In this document: positions 61,130 to 64,000 of the stretch, piece after piece
Position numbering within the stretch: the first letter of the stretch is position 1
Layout: each line of letters begins with the position of its first letter
Assembly (NCBI GenBank): GCA_963693085.1
Contig: OY856409.1
Coordinates: forward strand, 240,565,058 to 240,629,057
Length of the DNA stretch: 64,000 nt
Source: Alisma plantago-aquatica
Lineage: Eukaryota; Streptophyta; Magnoliopsida; Alismatales; Alismataceae
Reading direction: 5' to 3'
Notes under the pieces: model-generated
Database searches by the model: none
What the model was told of the DNA's origin: nothing
Seen by the model: the letters and a program-made list of their open reading frames with translations, nothing else
Translations under genes and position numbers: made by a program

Positions 61130-61247
61130 ACTTTTAGGGAACCCGACACACTAGCTCCTTGGTCTAGGAACTAGCTCTTGTAGGGTCCTTCCTCCAGCCC
61201 TCCGCTCTCTCCTCCTCCGAAGAAGCATTCTTGTAGACTGGCAGTTG

Positions 61248-61257
61248 CTATTTATAG
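61248..61257 (-). promoter_or_regulatory. TATA box, 5' LTR of the nested element
   Basis: CTATAAATAG on the minus strand; predicted promoter for the whole element. Confidence 0.6.
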
Positions 61258-61360
61258 GCAGTGAGTTGATGTGAGTTGTAGCTTTTATTGGTCCACGTAT
61301 CCTTCATCCGTGGCTTCAATCTTGAGGAACCAGGTCGGCCAATATGACTGTCACTCGACG

Positions 61361-61565
61361 ACCGTATCAGGCAACCGTATCGGACAACCGTATCGGTCGG
61401 CGGCCGTATCGGTCGGCGCACCTGTATCGGTCGACGGCCGTATCGGTCGGCGCACTCGTATCGGTCGACGGCCGTATCGGGCAGCTGTATCGACCGGCGG
61501 CCGTCTCATCCAGACCATATCAGGCAGCTGTATCGGGCACCCGTATCGGGCAGCCATATCGGCCA
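61361..61565. repeat. CpG-rich repeat array, U3 side (5' LTR)
   Basis: Counterpart of 56181-56373 with one extra ACCGTATCGGACA-type unit near 61376-61390. Confidence 0.85.
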
Positions 61566-61803
61566 GCTGCTGCGATTCTTGTCTTTTCCTGGTCTGGTAC
61601 TTGAAAGTCCCAAAATTGGCTAGTTTCGGTGCCTGCAAGTCTAAAATTGGCTAATTAGCTACATTTATTGGCTATTTTGACTATTTTATCTAATGAGAGA
61701 TAAAAATCATAAAACATGAGCAAAATGGTGCATATTAGGACTAAAGTGATATAAATCCATAGATAAAATGCATAGAAAATATGCGCTAATTTGGGTGTTA
61801 TCA

Positions 61804-62690
61804 GTGACACTTCTACGGGTGGTCTTCATCATACATCACATCATCCTCCTGAGCTTGAGGACCTTAAGGTAGGCTCAATGGTCAATGATGACGACTGGGA
61901 CTGGAATTTTATTTACAAGTACCTTCCACCTAAATCATGGCCATGGATCAAATCAATAACTCCGCCAATCCCCTTAATGGAGAGGACTCTTGGCATTTCT
62001 GCTTGAAGATAATGGCATCCTATCTGCGAGAACCACATACATATAGATAAGGGCCAACAAAGAACAACCGACTCCTGGAAATTGGAGGAAATTGTGGCAA
62101 AGGAAAATCCCTGAATATATAAAAAATCTTTCTAAGGCTCTTCATGCATGAAACTCTACACACAAAATCTGAACAAAGGCACCACCACCTGGAGTCCGAC
62201 GGGGTCTTCCCATGATGTGGCAATGACAAGGAAACCCTTTTACACAACCTTAGATATTGTACTTGACCCAGAGAGGTTTTGGCATCCAAACATCCCCCAC
62301 CTTCTGTCTTTAGTCTCAATGAGGTTGAATGGAAAAATTTCATCATCGAAGAGACTTCTAAGACCCAAGAAACTACCTTCATAGTGACATGTTGGCACCT
62401 ATGGATTGCGAGGAATGGATTCACCCATTGAGGCAAGCTCCAACCAGCCTCCTGTCTAAACCTTTTCATTGATTGGTGTTCTAAAACTATTCAAATCCTC
62501 TCCAAAGACACCCATATGGTGACGTGAACCATAGTTGCTAAGCCAATATTTGGGGAGTTTGCAATAAATGTCTTCTATGATGCATCCTATCATAAAGAAA
62601 CTCACAATGTATCTGTTGGTATCTATGTTACCTCGTTTGTAGATGTCTACATATTGGGGTTGGGACACAACCTAAAAGCAATGAGTGTGC
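61804..62690 (+). pseudogene. LINE ORF2, part 2: zinc-binding zf-RVT region and RNase H start
   Basis: It begins with the right GTGAC copy (61804-61808) and continues the LINE frame: TSTGGLHHTSHHPP, DDDWDWNFIYKYLPPKSW, then, in another frame, the zf-RVT pattern CCGNDKETLLHNLRYC (about 62210-62255), WHLWIARNGFTH (about 62397-62430) and the RNase H start FYDASYHKETHNVSVGIYV (about 62575-62630) with GLGHNLKAMS. It stops inside RNase H at about 62690, where CACTA sequence starts. There is no 3' UTR or poly-A, so the LINE's end was lost by rearrangement. Confidence 0.75.
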
Positions 62691-62691
62691 T

Positions 62692-63770
62692 ATTCCCCCC
62701 TTCATTCTTTGATATCACGGTACATCTAGTTGTCCATTTGACTAGGGAAGTGAAAATGTTGGGTCTGGTTTTCTTGCTTTGGATGTGTCCTTTTGAGAAG
62801 TACTTGAGTGTTTTTAAAGAAGATGTTTGAAACCATTATCAACTTGAAGGGAGTATCGTTGAGAGCTATGTTGTGAGGGAGGTTAAGGACTTTTACAATG
62901 ACTTTTAGAGTTGCAATAAAACTCCTACTAGTGACGTGAACACTGATGTTTATTCTGACAAACATACTTTGGGAGAACGACATAAAGGTATCAATCATGA
63001 GTAGTGGGAACAAGCACACTTGTATGTTTTACATAACATTGACATGTGGGTAATTATATCACCAAGCACTCTAATGGCCATAAACAAAATATCCTGCTCC
63101 CATTCAATGTGGCTTTCTAGAGAGCATAATCAGACATCAATTAGGTGGTTTGAAGAGAAGTATTCAATTAAATATCTCAAACACCAAATAATGTTACAAA
63201 AAATATCAAACAGCTTGTGTATAATCCAAAGACACATGTTACATCATATGAAGCATTTGACATAAATGGATTTTCATACTACACAAAACATCAAGATGAT
63301 AATAATGTTGTCCAAAATAATGGGCTCACCCTTCAAGCATCTTCATCGTATTTCTCTAGTTCCAAGGATATGAGTCTACATGAAGTAAAGATGTCTTATT
63401 ATAGTGTCATTGAAGACATATGGGAAGTTGACTACACAAAGTTTAGAGTTCCATTATTTAGGTGCTAATGGGTTGATATTAAAGGAGTTGAAGTTGATGA
63501 ACTTGATTTCACAATAGTGAATTTGGAGTAGACAAGTGAGAAGGATGAACCATTAATCATGGAATCAAAAGCAATGCAAGTATTCTATATCAATGATTTT
63601 GTAAAAGAAAATTGGTTTATCATTCCTCATGGAAAAGGAGAGTTCATTTTAGATTTTGTTGATGAAGAAGAGTACTATGACAAGTATGATGACTCCAGTC
63701 CATTCAATGTTGGATTACCAAGTGTAAATGTTGAATCTAACATTGATGACTAAACACGTGAAAATCACAT
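62692..63770 (+). pseudogene. CACTA (En/Spm) TNP2-like transposase, DUF4218 and DUF4216 regions
   Basis: DUF4218: PPSFFDITVHLVVHLTREVK, CPFEKYLSVFKED, a stop near 62829, QLEGSIVESYVVREV, WEQAHLYVLHNID and WLSREHNQTSIRWFEEK (about 63110-63150). A frameshift near 63190-63215 is followed by DUF4216: TSYEAFDINGFSYYTKHQDD, VVQNNGLTLQA, SYYSVIEDIWEVDYTKFRV then PLFRC, a stop where the family has a residue before WVD, and NWFIIPHGKGEFILDFVDEE. The order and spacing match plant TNP2 proteins. The catalytic transposase domain that should lie upstream is absent, replaced by the LINE. The gene continues beyond the window. Confidence 0.85.
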
Positions 63771-63789
63771 AGAAGGATATTCATTTAAG

Positions 63790-63923
63790 GTATACTACAT
63801 ACAAGCATTAAATATGATTAATCTAGTCCATTCTCTGCTTCTTATGTTATATTTGCATTATATAATTGTTTATTTTTTCATATGTGGTATAACTTTTTTA
63901 TATGTTTACTTTTGATTTTATAG
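63790..63923 (+). other. Probable intron in the CACTA transposase gene
   Basis: AAG|GTATAC donor and TTTTATAG|A acceptor, AT/T-rich between. The downstream frame (FDEEHNDPEHEDPTRPPNWG) to 64000 is acidic and open, as at TNP2 C-termini. Confidence 0.5.
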
Positions 63924-64000
63924 ATTGCATTTGACGAGGAGCACAATGATCCTGAGCATGAGGATCCTACTAGGCCTCCTAACTGGGGTGATGACAGTGT

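Larger units (their letters stand above)
54748..61803 (-). mobile_element. Non-autonomous LTR retrotransposon inserted in the LINE
   Basis: 7,056 bp, with LTRs of 1,864 and 1,861 bp that look nearly identical, a perfect 5-bp duplication GTGAC, TG...CA ends, a primer site and a polypurine tract. The primer site and polypurine tract place it on the minus strand: the 5' LTR is 59943-61803. The interior (56612-59942, 3.3 kb) has no RT, RNase H, protease or integrase, only an acidic frame after the primer site. The tRNA-Asp-type primer site and the GAGGACAAGCAAGGTTTAAG-polypurine end are typical of the Athila/Tat branch of Ty3/gypsy, suggesting an Athila-type helper. This is the youngest-looking element in the window. 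Confidence 0.92.
59943..61803 (-). repeat. 5' LTR of the nested element
   Basis: Same organisation as 54748-56611, with scattered single-base differences (for example near 60028, 60053 and 60181) and one small insertion in the U3 array. Confidence 0.95.

Noticed and set aside
30591..64000. One giant CACTA element from the CACTA-like end at 30591 to the TNP2 region at 62692
   Set aside because: The catalytic transposase domain is nowhere between them, and the 62690 junction is a mid-domain fusion, not an interrupted CACTA gene.
1..64000. Intact cellular gene, tRNA gene or bacterial-type operon
   Set aside because: No uninterrupted host gene, no cloverleaf-like tRNA and no prokaryotic signals were found. 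The TGGTATCAGAGC sites are retrotransposon primer sites, not tRNA genes.

Overview
This is nuclear DNA of a flowering plant. The evidence is AT-rich, CpG-poor sequence packed with plant-type transposable elements: long-LTR Ty3/gypsy chromoviruses, an Athila-type gypsy piece, a copia element, a Cassandra TRIM carrying 5S rRNA sequence, an L1-like LINE, a hAT transposase, a CACTA (En/Spm) transposase and MITEs in TA microsatellites. I see no intact cellular gene. Every coding match is broken by stops, frameshifts or truncation, so the window is best read as nested, decayed, probably methylated intergenic DNA. The species cannot be named from the sequence.

Layout. 1-420 is the end of a DNA element that runs off the window. 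431-19505 is one large LTR element on the + strand with about 5.3-kb LTRs and no gag-pol (LARD-like). Its 5' LTR (431-9389) has lost its first ~315 bases, holds a 2.1-kb insertion with exon-like pieces, and holds a 2.0-kb copia insertion (3338-5362, TSD AAGAG). Its short interior (9390-14196) holds two 394-bp MITEs and a 1.65-kb TIR element, all in TA microsatellites. Its 3' LTR is 14197-19505. Both LTRs contain the same internal tandem duplication of about 1.9 kb. 19499-23941 looks like a solo LTR on the - strand. 23942-28100 is AT-rich, LTR-like DNA. 28105-30590 is a hAT transposase pseudogene split by a complete Cassandra TRIM (29716-30550). 30591-31010 looks like a CACTA end. 31011-38215 is largely uninterpretable AT-rich DNA.

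38216-38464 is the RNase H end of a LINE. 38816-50039 is framed by two related chromovirus 3' LTRs in opposite orientation, each with its own integrase/chromodomain remnant pointing at it, and an Athila-type RT-RNase H-integrase fragment between them. 50970-62690 is an L1-like LINE (ORF1 zinc-knuckle end, endonuclease, RT, zf-RVT, start of RNase H). It is split by a well-preserved LTR element on the - strand (54748-61803, TSD GTGAC). That element has a tRNA-Asp-type primer site, CpG-rich 15-bp repeats on both sides of its promoter, and an acidic open frame in place of gag-pol. From 62692 a CACTA TNP2-like transposase (DUF4218, DUF4216, probable intron) runs off the right edge.

Order of events that can be read from the nesting: copia into the LARD LTR; Cassandra into hAT; the GTGAC-flanked LTR element into the LINE. 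I found no cellular operon, pathway or defence system. The most unusual items are the acidic frame and repeat-flanked promoter of the 54748-61803 element, the duplicated LARD LTRs, the inverted chromovirus LTR pair, and three different TIR elements lodged in TA microsatellites.
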